The translations under genes and the position numbers were made by a program. The notes under the pieces are model-generated. The model was not told the origin of the DNA. It made no database searches and saw only the letters and a list, made by a program, of their open reading frames with translations. Of a stretch of 64,000 nt of DNA, positions 8,135 to 15,813 are shown one piece after another. The stretch is from Paracoccus sp041927875 (GTDB taxonomy: Bacteria; Pseudomonadota; Alphaproteobacteria; Rhodobacterales; Rhodobacteraceae). Each line of letters opens with the position of its first letter. Position 1 is the stretch's first letter. Location of the stretch: the NCBI RefSeq assembly GCF_041927875.1, contig NZ_JBHFHN010000013.1; one strand, written 5' to 3'.

Positions 8135-8610
8135 TGGCCGAGAACCGCGCAGAAGTTCTGGCCGGCGCTGTGGTCGTGGCCGTCGCCGCCGCCTTTCTGG
8201 CCTTTGCGGTGCAGGGGCGCGGCGTCAGCACCGGCGGGCCAAGCGTCGAATACCGCGCATCCTTTCGGTCGGTCGAGGGGATCCGCGTCGGCACCGATGT
8301 GCGTCTGGCCGGGGTCAAGGTGGGCCGCATCACCAGTGTCACCCTGAACCCGCAGACGTTTTTCGCTGATACGACGATCAGCCTGCCCGCCGATGTGGCG
8401 CTGCCCGATGACAGCGCCGTGCTGGTGTCATCCGAGGGCCTGCTGGGCGGCGCCTTTGTCGAGTTGCACCCCGGCGGCAGCCCCACCGATTACGCCCCCG
8501 GCGATGAGATCGAGGACACCCAAGGTGCCGTCAGCGTGATCTCGCTTCTGATGAAGTTCCTTGATTCCAGCGGTGGCAACAAGGACGATGCCGCCCAGAC
8601 CAACCCGTGA
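8134..8610 (+). CDS. mlaD: MlaD-like MCE-domain protein of outer-membrane lipid transport
   Basis: The protein has 158 residues. A single N-terminal membrane anchor (AGAVVVAVAAAFLAFAV, about residues 9-25) is followed by one MCE domain (about 38-115) containing FRSVEGIRVGTDVRLAGVKVG and EGLLGGAFVELHPGG. The layout is that of MlaD, the periplasmic substrate-binding subunit of the Mla phospholipid transporter. No mlaE, mlaF, mlaB or mlaC is nearby, so the ABC core must be encoded elsewhere. It lies in the NDUFA12-mlaD-DUF2155 operon, a conserved alphaproteobacterial neighbourhood whose logic is not obvious. Confidence 0.9.
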   Translation: MAENRAEVLAGAVVVAVAAAFLAFAVQGRGVSTGGPSVEYRASFRSVEGIRVGTDVRLAGVKVGRITSVTLNPQTFFADTTISLPADVALPDDSAVLVSSEGLLGGAFVELHPGGSPTDYAPGDEIEDTQGAVSVISLLMKFLDSSGGNKDDAAQTNP

Positions 8611-8629
8611 CGCAGCCGAAGGCCATCCG

Positions 8630-8986
8630 ATGATCCGCCCCCTGATCCTGTCGCTGGCGCTGCTGGCCAGCCCCGCCGCCGCCGTCGAGACCGAGGCCGC
8701 CCAGGGGGCGCTGTTGCGGGCGCTGGACAAGGTTGCCGGCACCACCACCGATCTGGATGTCGATACCGGCGGCGAACAAGGCTTCGGCCATATCAAGGTG
8801 CGGGTCAGCGAATGCCGCTATCCCTCCGGCGATGCCAATTCGGATGCGTTCGTGCATCTGACGATCACCGATGACAAATCGCCAAAGCCCTTGTTTGACG
8901 GCTGGATGATGGCCTCCAGCCCGGCTTTGTCGGCGCTGGATCACCCGCGCTACGATGTCTGGGTGATCCGCTGCCGGATTTCCTGA
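8630..8986 (+). CDS. DUF2155-domain secreted protein
   Basis: The protein has 118 residues. A short signal peptide (MIRPLILSLALLASPAAAVE) is likely to be cleaved after the AxA near residue 19. The mature part carries the DUF2155 pattern: GALLRALDKVAGTTTDLDVDTG, two cysteines (SECRYP and VIRCRIS), and a DGWMMASSPALSALDHPRYDVWVIRC ending. The two cysteines could form a periplasmic disulfide. Function is unknown. It is the last gene of the NDUFA12-mlaD operon, and its final 37 bp overlap the 3' end of aat on the opposite strand. Confidence 0.85.
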   Translation: MIRPLILSLALLASPAAAVETEAAQGALLRALDKVAGTTTDLDVDTGGEQGFGHIKVRVSECRYPSGDANSDAFVHLTITDDKSPKPLFDGWMMASSPALSALDHPRYDVWVIRCRIS

Positions 8987-9597
8987 CTGCTGGCCAAGGG
9001 CAGGCGGGTCAGATCGGCGGCGCGGGGCAGGGCATCGGCCAAGGCGCGGCGATAGGCGGCGCGCGGGATCTCGGCCCCGCCCAGGCTGGCCAGATGCGGC
9101 GTCAGATATTGCGTATCCAGCAGGGTGAAGCCGCAGCGCGTCAGCTGATCGGTCAGCCACCACAGCGCCGCCTTGGACCCGCCGGTCCGCAGCGACACCA
9201 TGGATTCGCCAAAGAACGCCCCGCCCAGGCTGACGCCAAAGGCCGCGCCCGCCAGATCATCGCCCTGCCACACTTCGACCGAATGGGCATGGCCCAGGTC
9301 GTGCAGATCCAGATACAGGCGGCGCAGGGGTGCGTTGATCCAGGTTTCATCCTGCGCCGCGCAGGCATCCACGGTGCTCGCGAAATCGGCATTCAGCGTG
9401 GCGCGCCAATCGCCGCGCGCGATGGTGCGGCGCAGGCTGCGGCTGGCATGAAACCGATCCAGCGGCAGCACGCCCCGGCGCGGCGGGTCGAACCAATGCA
9501 GTTCGTCATCGCCCTGCGACAGCGCCATCGGAAAGATGCCCTGGGCATAGCCCGACAGCAGCAGCCGGGGCGTCAGCCGTAGGTTCGCGCCAGCCAC
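8950..9597 (-). CDS. aat: Leucyl/phenylalanyl-tRNA--protein transferase
   Basis: A protein of 215 residues that adds Leu or Phe to proteins with N-terminal Arg or Lys (N-end rule). Family signatures are GYAQGIFPM, LHWFDPPRRGVLPL, TWI(N/T)..., HSVEVWQGDDLAGAAFGVSLGGAFFGESMVS and LLDTQYLTPHLASLGG. Its start overlaps the end of accC by 25 bp, so it is the third gene of an accB-accC-aat operon, as in many alphaproteobacteria. Its own 3' end overlaps the DUF2155 gene tail to tail by 37 bp, so the last 12 codons of each are read from the same bases. Confidence 0.95.
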   Translation of the reverse strand: MAGANLRLTPRLLLSGYAQGIFPMALSQGDDELHWFDPPRRGVLPLDRFHASRSLRRTIARGDWRATLNADFASTVDACAAQDETWINAPLRRLYLDLHDLGHAHSVEVWQGDDLAGAAFGVSLGGAFFGESMVSLRTGGSKAALWWLTDQLTRCGFTLLDTQYLTPHLASLGGAEIPRAAYRRALADALPRAADLTRLPLASSQEIRQRITQTS

Positions 9598-10919
9598 TTT
9601 TCCAGCCAGTGAATCGAATAATCCCCGGCCCGCACATCGGGATCATCGACCAGCGCGCGATGCAGCGGGATAGTGGTGTCGATCCCGTCGATCACGATCT
9701 CGCCCAAGGCGCGCGACAGCCGGGCCAAAGCCTCGTCACGGTCGCGGCCATGCACGATCAGCTTGCCGATCAGGCTGTCGTAATAGGGCGGGATCGCATA
9801 GCCGTCATAGACCGCCGAATCCATCCGCACCCCCAGACCGCCGGGGGCGTGGTATTGGGTGATGCGGCCGGGGCAGGGCGCGAAGTTCGGCAACCGCTCG
9901 GCATTCAGCCGCACCTCGATCGCATGGCCGTTGATCTTCAGATCGTCCTGGGCAAACGACATCGGCAGGCCGGCGGCAACGCGGATCTGTTCGCGCACCA
10001 GATCGACGCCGAAGATCGCCTCGGTCACCGGATGTTCGACCTGAAGGCGGGTGTTCATTTCGATGAAATAGAACTCGCCATCCTCGAACAGGAACTCGAT
10101 CGTGCCCGCGCCGATATAGTTGATCTGGGCCACGGCATCGGCGCAGACCTTGCCGATGCGGGCGCGCATTTCGGGGGTGATGACCGGGCCGGGGGCTTCC
10201 TCGAACACCTTCTGGTGGCGGCGTTGCAGCGAGCAATCGCGTTCGCCCAGATGCACGGCGCGGCCCTTGCCATCGCCAAAGACCTGGATCTCGATATGGC
10301 GGGGGCGTTGCAGGTATTTCTCGATATAGACTTCATCGTTGCCGAAGGCGGCCTTCGCCTCGGATCGGGCGGTGCGGAAGGCGATTTCCAGTTCGCTTTC
10401 GTCGCGGGCCACCTTCATGCCGCGCCCGCCGCCGCCGGCGGTGGCCTTGATGATGACCGGATAGCCGATCTGGGCCGCTACGGTCTTGGCACTGGCCACG
10501 TCCGGCACGCCGCCGTCCGAGCCGGGCACCACCGGGATGCCCAGCTTTTTCGCGGTGTCCTTGGCGGTGATCTTGTCGCCCATGATGCGGATATGCTCGG
10601 CCGAGGGGCCGATGAAGGTGATGTCGTGATCTTCCAGCACCTGCACGAAATTGGCGTTTTCCGACAGGAAGCCATAGCCCGGATGGATCGCCTGCGCGCC
10701 GGTGATCTCGCAGGCCGAGACGATGGCGGGCACCGACAGATAGCTTTGCGAGCTGGGCGCCGGGCCGATGCAGACCGATTCATCGGCCATGCGCACATGC
10801 ATCGCATCGGCATCGGCGGTTGAATGCACCGCGACGCTGGCGATACCCATTTCACGGCAGGCGCGGATGACGCGCAGGGCGATCTCGCCGCGGTTGGCGA
10901 TCAGGATCTTGTCGAACAT
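9573..10919 (-). CDS. accC: Acetyl-CoA carboxylase, biotin carboxylase subunit
   Basis: A 448-residue ATP-grasp enzyme that carboxylates biotin on AccB for malonyl-CoA synthesis. It starts MFDKILIANRGEIALRVIRACREMGI. The glycine-rich ATP loop KATAGGGGRGMKVA, the catalytic HLGERDCSLQRRHQKVFEEAPGP, and FIEMNTRLQVEHPVTE are all intact. The length is that of a stand-alone biotin carboxylase; there is no fused biotinyl domain, unlike PccA at 24816. It lies 10 bp downstream of accB and overlaps aat. Confidence 0.97.
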   Translation of the reverse strand: MFDKILIANRGEIALRVIRACREMGIASVAVHSTADADAMHVRMADESVCIGPAPSSQSYLSVPAIVSACEITGAQAIHPGYGFLSENANFVQVLEDHDITFIGPSAEHIRIMGDKITAKDTAKKLGIPVVPGSDGGVPDVASAKTVAAQIGYPVIIKATAGGGGRGMKVARDESELEIAFRTARSEAKAAFGNDEVYIEKYLQRPRHIEIQVFGDGKGRAVHLGERDCSLQRRHQKVFEEAPGPVITPEMRARIGKVCADAVAQINYIGAGTIEFLFEDGEFYFIEMNTRLQVEHPVTEAIFGVDLVREQIRVAAGLPMSFAQDDLKINGHAIEVRLNAERLPNFAPCPGRITQYHAPGGLGVRMDSAVYDGYAIPPYYDSLIGKLIVHGRDRDEALARLSRALGEIVIDGIDTTIPLHRALVDDPDVRAGDYSIHWLEKWLARTYG

Positions 10920-10929
10920 GGGCCGCGCC

Positions 10930-11418
10930 TCACTCGACGATCATCAGGGGGGTGCCGTATTCGACGGGGCTGCCGTCCTCGACCAGGATGCGCTTGACGG
11001 TGCCGGACCGGGGCGCAGGGATGTGGTTCATCGTCTTCATCGCCTCGACGATCAGCAGTGTCTGCCCCTCTTTCACCTGTGCGCCGATGCCGACAAAGGT
11101 ATCCGCGCCGGGTTCGGGCGACAGATAGACGGTGCCGACCATGGGCGAGGTGACGGCGCCCGGATGGCTGGCCGGATCGACCTGCGGCGCGGCGGCGGCA
11201 GCGGTGGGGGCGGCGGTCGCCGGGGCCGGGGCTGCGGGCGCGGCGGCCATCGGGGCGGCCATCATCGTCGGGGCGGGCTGCTTGACGACGCGCACCTTCA
11301 GCGAATCCTGGTCGCCATATTCGCGCGTCACCGCCAGCTCGGTCAGTTCATTGCGGTTCAGAAGTGCCGCCAGCGCCTCGATGAAGGCCACGTCTTTGTC
11401 ATGGGTATTCTGGGTCAT
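10930..11418 (-). CDS. accB: Acetyl-CoA carboxylase biotin carboxyl carrier protein
   Basis: The protein has 162 residues. An N-terminal domain (VAFIEALAALLNRNELTELAVTREY) is followed by an Ala/Pro-rich flexible linker (about residues 48-85) and a biotinyl domain with the attachment motif EAMKTMN. The biotinylated lysine accepts CO2 from AccC. The ATG at 11418 gives the standard MTQNTHDKDV start; longer frames upstream have no family similarity. It is the first gene of the accB-accC-aat operon. The aroQ gene that often precedes it in alphaproteobacteria is absent; instead a glycerate kinase gene diverges from it. Confidence 0.96.
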   Translation of the reverse strand: MTQNTHDKDVAFIEALAALLNRNELTELAVTREYGDQDSLKVRVVKQPAPTMMAAPMAAAPAAPAPATAAPTAAAAAPQVDPASHPGAVTSPMVGTVYLSPEPGADTFVGIGAQVKEGQTLLIVEAMKTMNHIPAPRSGTVKRILVEDGSPVEYGTPLMIVE

Positions 11419-11604
11419 GCGGTCCTCGGCCTTGCCGTTCCTGCCTGTCGTTGGCCCCGCGCGGGCCTTGTGCCGTTGCGTCACGGGGTGGATTTTGCCG
11501 CTTATAGGCCGGAACGGCGGGCAGGAAAAGCGCCGAACGTGCGCGGGCGCGCGCTTGACAGGGGGCTGCTGTGCGGCTGTGCTGGTGAAAACCGAAGGCT
11601 TGCC
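11419..11604. promoter_or_regulatory. Divergent promoter region, accB operon and glycerate kinase
   Basis: The 186-bp gap separates two divergent starts. On the plus strand TTGACA at 11555-11560, with TGTGCT 17 bp further on at 11578-11583, is a plausible promoter for the glycerate kinase gene. On the minus strand TATAAG (11506-11501) is a plausible -10 for accB, with a weak CTTTTC -35 at 11529-11524. No operator symmetry stood out. Confidence 0.45.
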
Positions 11605-12855
11605 ATGCCCAACCCCCGCATTTCCCCGCCAGAATTCCTGCGCGCGCTGTTTGACGCGGCGGTGGCGGCGGCTGATCCGATGCGGGTGATCCCGCCGCAT
11701 TTGCCGCCCCGTCCGCCTGGTCGGGTGGTGGTGATCGGCGCGGGCAAGGCCAGTGCGCGCATGGCCGAGGCGGTGGAATCGGTCTGGGGGCCGTGCGCGG
11801 GCGTGGTGCTGACCCGCTATGGGCACGAACGCCCGCTGCGCGGCATCCGGCTGATCAGCGCCGCGCATCCGGTGCCCGATGCGGCGGGGCTGGCGGGGAC
11901 GCAGGCGATGCTGGCGGCGCTCGGCGGGCTTGGCCCGGATGATCTGGTGCTGGCGCTGATCTCGGGCGGGGCCTCGGCGCTGATGGTCGCGCCGACGGTC
12001 GATCTGGCCGTGAAGCAGGCGGTCAATGCCGCGCTGCTGGCCAGTGGTGCGCCGATCGGCCAGATGAACGTGGTCCGCAAACACCTCAGCCGCGTCAAGG
12101 GCGGGCAACTGGCGGCGGCGGCCCATCCGGCGCGGATGCTGGCGCTGATGATCTCGGACGTGCCGGGCGATGATCCTGCGGTGATCGGCTCTGGCCCCAC
12201 GGTGGCCGAGGCCAGCACGGGCGCGGATGCGCAGGCGATCCTGACCCGCTGGGGCATCACGCCCGACCCCGCGGTGCCAGCGGCGCTTGCGGCCTCAGCG
12301 GTGATCGCGCCGGGCGATCCCCGGCTGGCGGGCGTGACCAACCGCGTGATTGCCGCCCCGGCGCAGTCGCTGGCCGCTGCCGCCGATCTGGCCCGCGCGC
12401 AGGGCTGCGATGTCACGATCCTTGGCGACGCGATCGAGGGCGAGGCGCGCGACATCGCCGCCCGCCACGCAGAGCTTGCGCTCGCCCGCCAGCCCGGCCT
12501 GATCCGGCCCCTGGTCATGCTATCGGGGGGTGAGGTGACGGTGACCCGGCGCGGCACCGGTATCGGCGGGCCGAATGCCGAATATGCGCTGGCCATGGCC
12601 TTGGCGCTGAAGGGCGCGCCGGGCATCCACGCGATTGCCTGCGATACCGATGGCGTCGACGGCGCGGCCGAGGTGGCCGGCGCGATCATCGCCCCCGATA
12701 CGCTGAGGCGCGGACCCAACGCGGAACAGGCGCTGGCGAAGAACGACGCCCACAGCTTCTTCGGCGCCATCGGCGATCAGGTCATCACCGGCCCGACCCT
12801 GACCAATGTGAACGACTTCCGCGCCACCCTGATCCTGCCGCCTTCTTTCTTGTAA
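11605..12855 (+). CDS. Glycerate 2-kinase (MOFRL family; often annotated hydroxypyruvate reductase)
   Basis: The protein has 416 residues with the two-domain glycerate-2-kinase fold. The N-terminal DUF4147 part contains VVVIGAGKASARMAEAVE, AHPVPD, LISGGASALM and MNVVRKHLSRVKGGQLAAAAHPA. The C-terminal MOFRL part contains LSGGEVTVTRRGTGIGGPNAEYALAMAL, ACDTDGVDG and DQVITGPTLTNVNDFRATLI. It phosphorylates glycerate to 2-phosphoglycerate, feeding enolase; this fits the serine-cycle/glyoxylate metabolism of Rhodobacteraceae. The old ttuD label (hydroxypyruvate reductase) is considered a misassignment for this fold. The last codons (SFL and stop) are formed by the border of the intergenic repeat at 12842. 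Confidence 0.88.
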   Translation: MPNPRISPPEFLRALFDAAVAAADPMRVIPPHLPPRPPGRVVVIGAGKASARMAEAVESVWGPCAGVVLTRYGHERPLRGIRLISAAHPVPDAAGLAGTQAMLAALGGLGPDDLVLALISGGASALMVAPTVDLAVKQAVNAALLASGAPIGQMNVVRKHLSRVKGGQLAAAAHPARMLALMISDVPGDDPAVIGSGPTVAEASTGADAQAILTRWGITPDPAVPAALAASAVIAPGDPRLAGVTNRVIAAPAQSLAAAADLARAQGCDVTILGDAIEGEARDIAARHAELALARQPGLIRPLVMLSGGEVTVTRRGTGIGGPNAEYALAMALALKGAPGIHAIACDTDGVDGAAEVAGAIIAPDTLRRGPNAEQALAKNDAHSFFGAIGDQVITGPTLTNVNDFRATLILPPSFL

Positions 12856-12907
12856 AAATACGCACGCGAGGCATGGATGGGGGTGCGGGGGCAGTCAGCC
12901 CCCGCGC
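12842..12907 (+). repeat. Copy of the dispersed intergenic repeat (half element plus G/C hairpin)
   Basis: CTTCTTTCTTG, then AAATACGC at 12842-12863, is followed by a GGGGGTGCGGGGGC...GCCCCCGC hairpin (about 12878-12905). The same order, CTTTCTTG, AAATACGC, GTGCGGGGG, hairpin, occurs at 44085-44131. It marks the 3' ends of the convergent glycerate kinase and xanthine phosphoribosyltransferase genes, and its first bases supply the glycerate-kinase stop region. It probably acts as a two-way terminator. Confidence 0.6.
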
Positions 12908-12948
12908 GCGGCCCCTATCGCGCGCTGCCGCGACGGATGGCGAACGGC

Positions 12949-13458
12949 TTAGTCCGACCCGCGATAGGGTTCGACATATTGCAGCGCCATGTCCCAGGGA
13001 AAGAAGATCCAGGTGTCTTGGCTGACCTCGGTCACATAGGTCTGCACCATCGGCTTGCCCTTGGGCTTGGCGTAGACGGTGGCGAAATGCGCCTTGGGGA
13101 ACATCTGGCGCACCAGTTCCAGCGTGCGGCCCGAATCGACCAGATCATCGACCACCAGCACGCCGGTGCCATCACCGACCACCGAAGGGTCGGGCGATTT
13201 CAGCACCTGCAAACCGTCCTTGGCCTTGAACTTGTCATAGGATTTCACGCTGATCGTGTCGATCGTGCGGATGTCCAGTTCGCGCGCGACGATCATCGCG
13301 GGGACCAGGCCGCCACGGGTGATGGCGATCACGGCCTTCCATTCGCCGCCCTCCAGCGGGCCGTGGCCTTGCAGCCGCCAGGCCAGGGCGCGGGCGTCGC
13401 GGTGAAGCTGATCCCAGCTGACGTGGAATCCTTTTTCATGGGGCAGGCGGTCGGTCAT
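12949..13458 (-). CDS. gpt: Xanthine (guanine) phosphoribosyltransferase
   Basis: A purine salvage enzyme of 169 residues. The PRPP-binding motif is VLVVDDLVDSGRT, and the N-terminal core has VIAITRGGLVPAMIVARELD. The C-terminal TWIFFPWDMALQYVEPYRGSD is typical of XGPRT (E. coli Gpt type), not of hypoxanthine PRTases. It transfers phosphoribose to xanthine or guanine in the cytoplasm. It follows the LysE-family gene with a 9-bp gap, so it may be the third gene of a fabI-lysE-gpt transcript. Confidence 0.9.
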   Translation of the reverse strand: MTDRLPHEKGFHVSWDQLHRDARALAWRLQGHGPLEGGEWKAVIAITRGGLVPAMIVARELDIRTIDTISVKSYDKFKAKDGLQVLKSPDPSVVGDGTGVLVVDDLVDSGRTLELVRQMFPKAHFATVYAKPKGKPMVQTYVTEVSQDTWIFFPWDMALQYVEPYRGSD

Positions 13459-13467
13459 GTCGTCCCT

Positions 13468-14034
13468 CTAACCAAGCATCAGAACCAGGCCCAGAGCCGC
13501 CAGCGCCACAGCCGTCGCGCGGTCGATCCAGAACTTTGCCGCGAAATAGCGCACACGCATCACCGCTGTCGACATGGAAACGGTCACGACCACAAACCAG
13601 AACACCTCGGTCGACAGCGCCGTCAGATAGATGCTGGCCTGCCGCGCCAGCGACAGATGCCCCGGAAACAGCGTCAGGATCAGGGATGCGTAAAACAGCG
13701 CGGGCTTGGGGTTCGACAGGTTCAGCGCCACGCCGCCCACAAAGCCGCTGCCGAACCGCATTTGCGCGGGCGCGGGCAGCGCGTCGCGCGCCGTGCTCCA
13801 CAGCCCCCAGGCCATCCACAGCAGATAAAGCCCGCCCAGGATCTTCATGCCGTGAAACAGCGCCGGATAGATGCGGAACACCACCGCCAGCCCCGCCAGC
13901 GAGAACAGCCCCCACAGCGACGCGCCGAAGGCCAGCCCCAACCCATAGCGCAAAGCCTTGTCGCGGCCATGCGCGAAGGCCATCTGAATGGCCGAGATGA
14001 TCGCCGGGCCGGGCGACAGGATCGCCAGGCTCAT
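13468..14034 (-). CDS. LysE-family amino-acid exporter (start uncertain)
   Basis: A 188-residue membrane protein with five or six helices and the LysE/RhtB hallmark LSPGP near the N-terminus. The conserved GSGFVGGVALNLSNPKPALFYASL follows in the middle. LysE-type proteins export basic or hydrophobic amino acids or homoserine lactones; the substrate cannot be told. From ATG 14034 only seven residues precede the SPGP motif, while relatives have about 18-20. The frame stays open upstream and encodes LDLGPYLTLIAT before this ATG, but offers only CTG codons before a stop. The real start may therefore be a CTG overlapping the fabI stop near 14070. Confidence 0.8.
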   Translation of the reverse strand: MSLAILSPGPAIISAIQMAFAHGRDKALRYGLGLAFGASLWGLFSLAGLAVVFRIYPALFHGMKILGGLYLLWMAWGLWSTARDALPAPAQMRFGSGFVGGVALNLSNPKPALFYASLILTLFPGHLSLARQASIYLTALSTEVFWFVVVTVSMSTAVMRVRYFAAKFWIDRATAVALAALGLVLMLG

Positions 14035-14072
14035 CGTAGCGATCAGCGTCAGGTAAGGCCCAAGGTCCAGGA

Positions 14073-14897
14073 TCAGTCGTCCTTGCGCCCGGTCACGGCG
14101 TCAATGTCGGGGGCGTCCACCGCCTTCATGCCGACGACGTTATAGCCCGCGTCGACGTGGTGCGTTTCACCCGTGACGCCGCTGCCCAGATCCGACAGCA
14201 GGTAAAGCGCCGACTTGCCCACATCCTCGGTGGTGACATTGCGGCGCAGCGGGCTGTTCAGCTCATTCCACTTCATGATGTAGCGGAAATCACCGATCCC
14301 GGATGCCGCCAGCGTCTTGATCGGCCCGGCGGAAATCGCGTTGCAGCGGATGCCGACCTTGCCCAGATCCTCGGCGATATAGCGCACGCTGGCCTCCAGC
14401 GCCGCCTTGGCCACGCCCATGACGTTGTAATGCGGCATCACCCGTTCCGCGCCGTAATAGGTCAGCGTCAGCAGGCTGCCGCCATTCGGCATCATCGCCG
14501 CCGCACGCTGCGCCACCGCGGTGAAGGAATAGACCGAGATGTCCATCGTCATCATGAAATTGTCGCGGGTCGTGTCGACATAGCGGCCGCGAAGCTGCTC
14601 CTTGTCGGAAAAGCCGATGGCATGGACGATGAAATCCAGGCTGCCCCAGCGGTCTTGCAGGCCGGCAAACAGCGCATCGACCGAGTCCATGTCGGCCACG
14701 TCGCAGGGCAGCACGATGTCCGAGCCCAGTTGCGCGGCCAGCGGACCGACGCGCTTTTTCAGCGCCTCGCCCTGATAGGAAAAGGCCAGCTCCGCACCCT
14801 GATCGGCAAGCGCCTTGGCGATGCCCCAGGCGATCGACTTGTCGTTGGCGAGACCCATGATCAGGCCACGTTTTCCGTCCATCAGCTTGCCAGTCAT
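14073..14897 (-). CDS. fabI: Enoyl-ACP reductase I
   Basis: The NADH-dependent SDR enzyme that completes each fatty-acid elongation cycle; 274 residues from the chosen start (MTGKLMDGKRG). The nucleotide-binding GLANDKSIAWGIAKAL, the HAIGFSDKEQLRGRYVDT segment and the catalytic YNVMGVAK (Tyr-x6-Lys) are intact. In-frame starts also exist at 14912 and 14933; the chosen one puts the family GLIMG strand at the usual distance. It heads a minus-strand group with the LysE exporter and gpt. Fatty-acid genes accB and accC lie 3 kb away. Confidence 0.94.
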   Translation of the reverse strand: MTGKLMDGKRGLIMGLANDKSIAWGIAKALADQGAELAFSYQGEALKKRVGPLAAQLGSDIVLPCDVADMDSVDALFAGLQDRWGSLDFIVHAIGFSDKEQLRGRYVDTTRDNFMMTMDISVYSFTAVAQRAAAMMPNGGSLLTLTYYGAERVMPHYNVMGVAKAALEASVRYIAEDLGKVGIRCNAISAGPIKTLAASGIGDFRYIMKWNELNSPLRRNVTTEDVGKSALYLLSDLGSGVTGETHHVDAGYNVVGMKAVDAPDIDAVTGRKDD

Positions 14898-14996
14898 CGT
14901 GCTGTCCCGCATAAGTGAAACCCTAGGTTGCATATGTCTTAGGCGAAAGCCCGCCCACCATCAAGCGCGGCTGTTCGCGCCAACAGGGGGTGCCCG

Positions 14997-15689
14997 ATGA
15001 CCGACCATCCGCAGCACGATCATTCGCAGAACGATGGCCCGGATCGCGCGGGGATCTTTGCCGGAGACGACCCTTTCGACATTGCCCGCCGCTGGCTGAC
15101 CGAGGCCGAGGCGGTCGAACCGAACGATCCCAATGCCATCGCCCTGGCCACGGTCGATGCCGATGGTCTGCCCAATGTCCGCATGGTCTTGCTGAAATCC
15201 ATCGACGGGCAGGGCGATGACGGATCGTTCGTGTTCTACACCAACTACGGGTCCGCCAAGGCGCGCGAGATCGAGGCCAGCGGCACAGCCGCCTTCGTGC
15301 TGCATTCCAAGGCGCTGCGTCGCCAGATCCGGGTGCGCGGCACCGTCATGCGAGAGGATGGCCCCGAGGCCGACGCCTATTTCGCCAGCCGCAGCCTGAA
15401 ATCCCGGCTGGGGGCCTGGGCGTCCCGGCAAAGCCAGCCGCTGTCCTCGCGCCTCGCGCTGCTGGCCGAGGTGGCGCGCGTCACCGCCAGCCACGGCCCG
15501 TTTCCCGCACGTCCGCCCTTCTGGGGCGGCTTCCGCATCCGGCCGGTGGAAATCGAGTTCTGGGCCGATGGCGCCTTTCGCCTGCACGACCGATTCCGCT
15601 GGACCCGCGGCAGCCTAGCCGCGGATGATGACGCGGACGTGAAGGCGGCGGATGGGGCGGGGTGGGTTATAGTCAGACTTAATCCTTGA
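14997..15689 (+). CDS. pdxH: Pyridoxamine 5'-phosphate oxidase
   Basis: A 230-residue FMN enzyme that oxidises PNP or PMP to pyridoxal phosphate. Conserved stretches include NAIALATVDADGLPNVRMVLLKSID, FVFYTNYGSAKAREIEASGTAAFVLHSKALRRQIRVRG, SLKSRLGAWASRQSQPL, and the C-terminal PPFWGGFRIRPVEIEFWADGAFRLHDRF with the substrate-binding Arg. An N-terminal His/Asp-rich tail of about 25 residues precedes the fold. It pairs functionally with pdxA at 34480. Divergent from fabI across a short gap. Confidence 0.95.
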   Translation: MTDHPQHDHSQNDGPDRAGIFAGDDPFDIARRWLTEAEAVEPNDPNAIALATVDADGLPNVRMVLLKSIDGQGDDGSFVFYTNYGSAKAREIEASGTAAFVLHSKALRRQIRVRGTVMREDGPEADAYFASRSLKSRLGAWASRQSQPLSSRLALLAEVARVTASHGPFPARPPFWGGFRIRPVEIEFWADGAFRLHDRFRWTRGSLAADDDADVKAADGAGWVIVRLNP

Positions 15690-15714
15690 CCGCGAACCGG
15701 AAACAGATGATTTA
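15686..15714 (+). promoter_or_regulatory. Possible promoter of the cold-shock gene
   Basis: TTGACC at 15686-15691 overlaps the pdxH stop. With GATTTA 17 bp downstream at 15709-15714 it makes an acceptable promoter, leaving a 5' untranslated leader of about 90 nt. Long leaders are common for cold-shock mRNAs. A second TTGACA lies at 15715-15720 but has no good -10. Confidence 0.35.
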
Positions 15715-15813
15715 TTGACACTCTGTCGGCGTTCGCCCCGAAAACCGGGTCGCGCCGTTCTTTGGAAGGCGCTGACCCAGGCCGGTCCGGTCCGGTCGGC
15801 TATGGAAGGTCAC

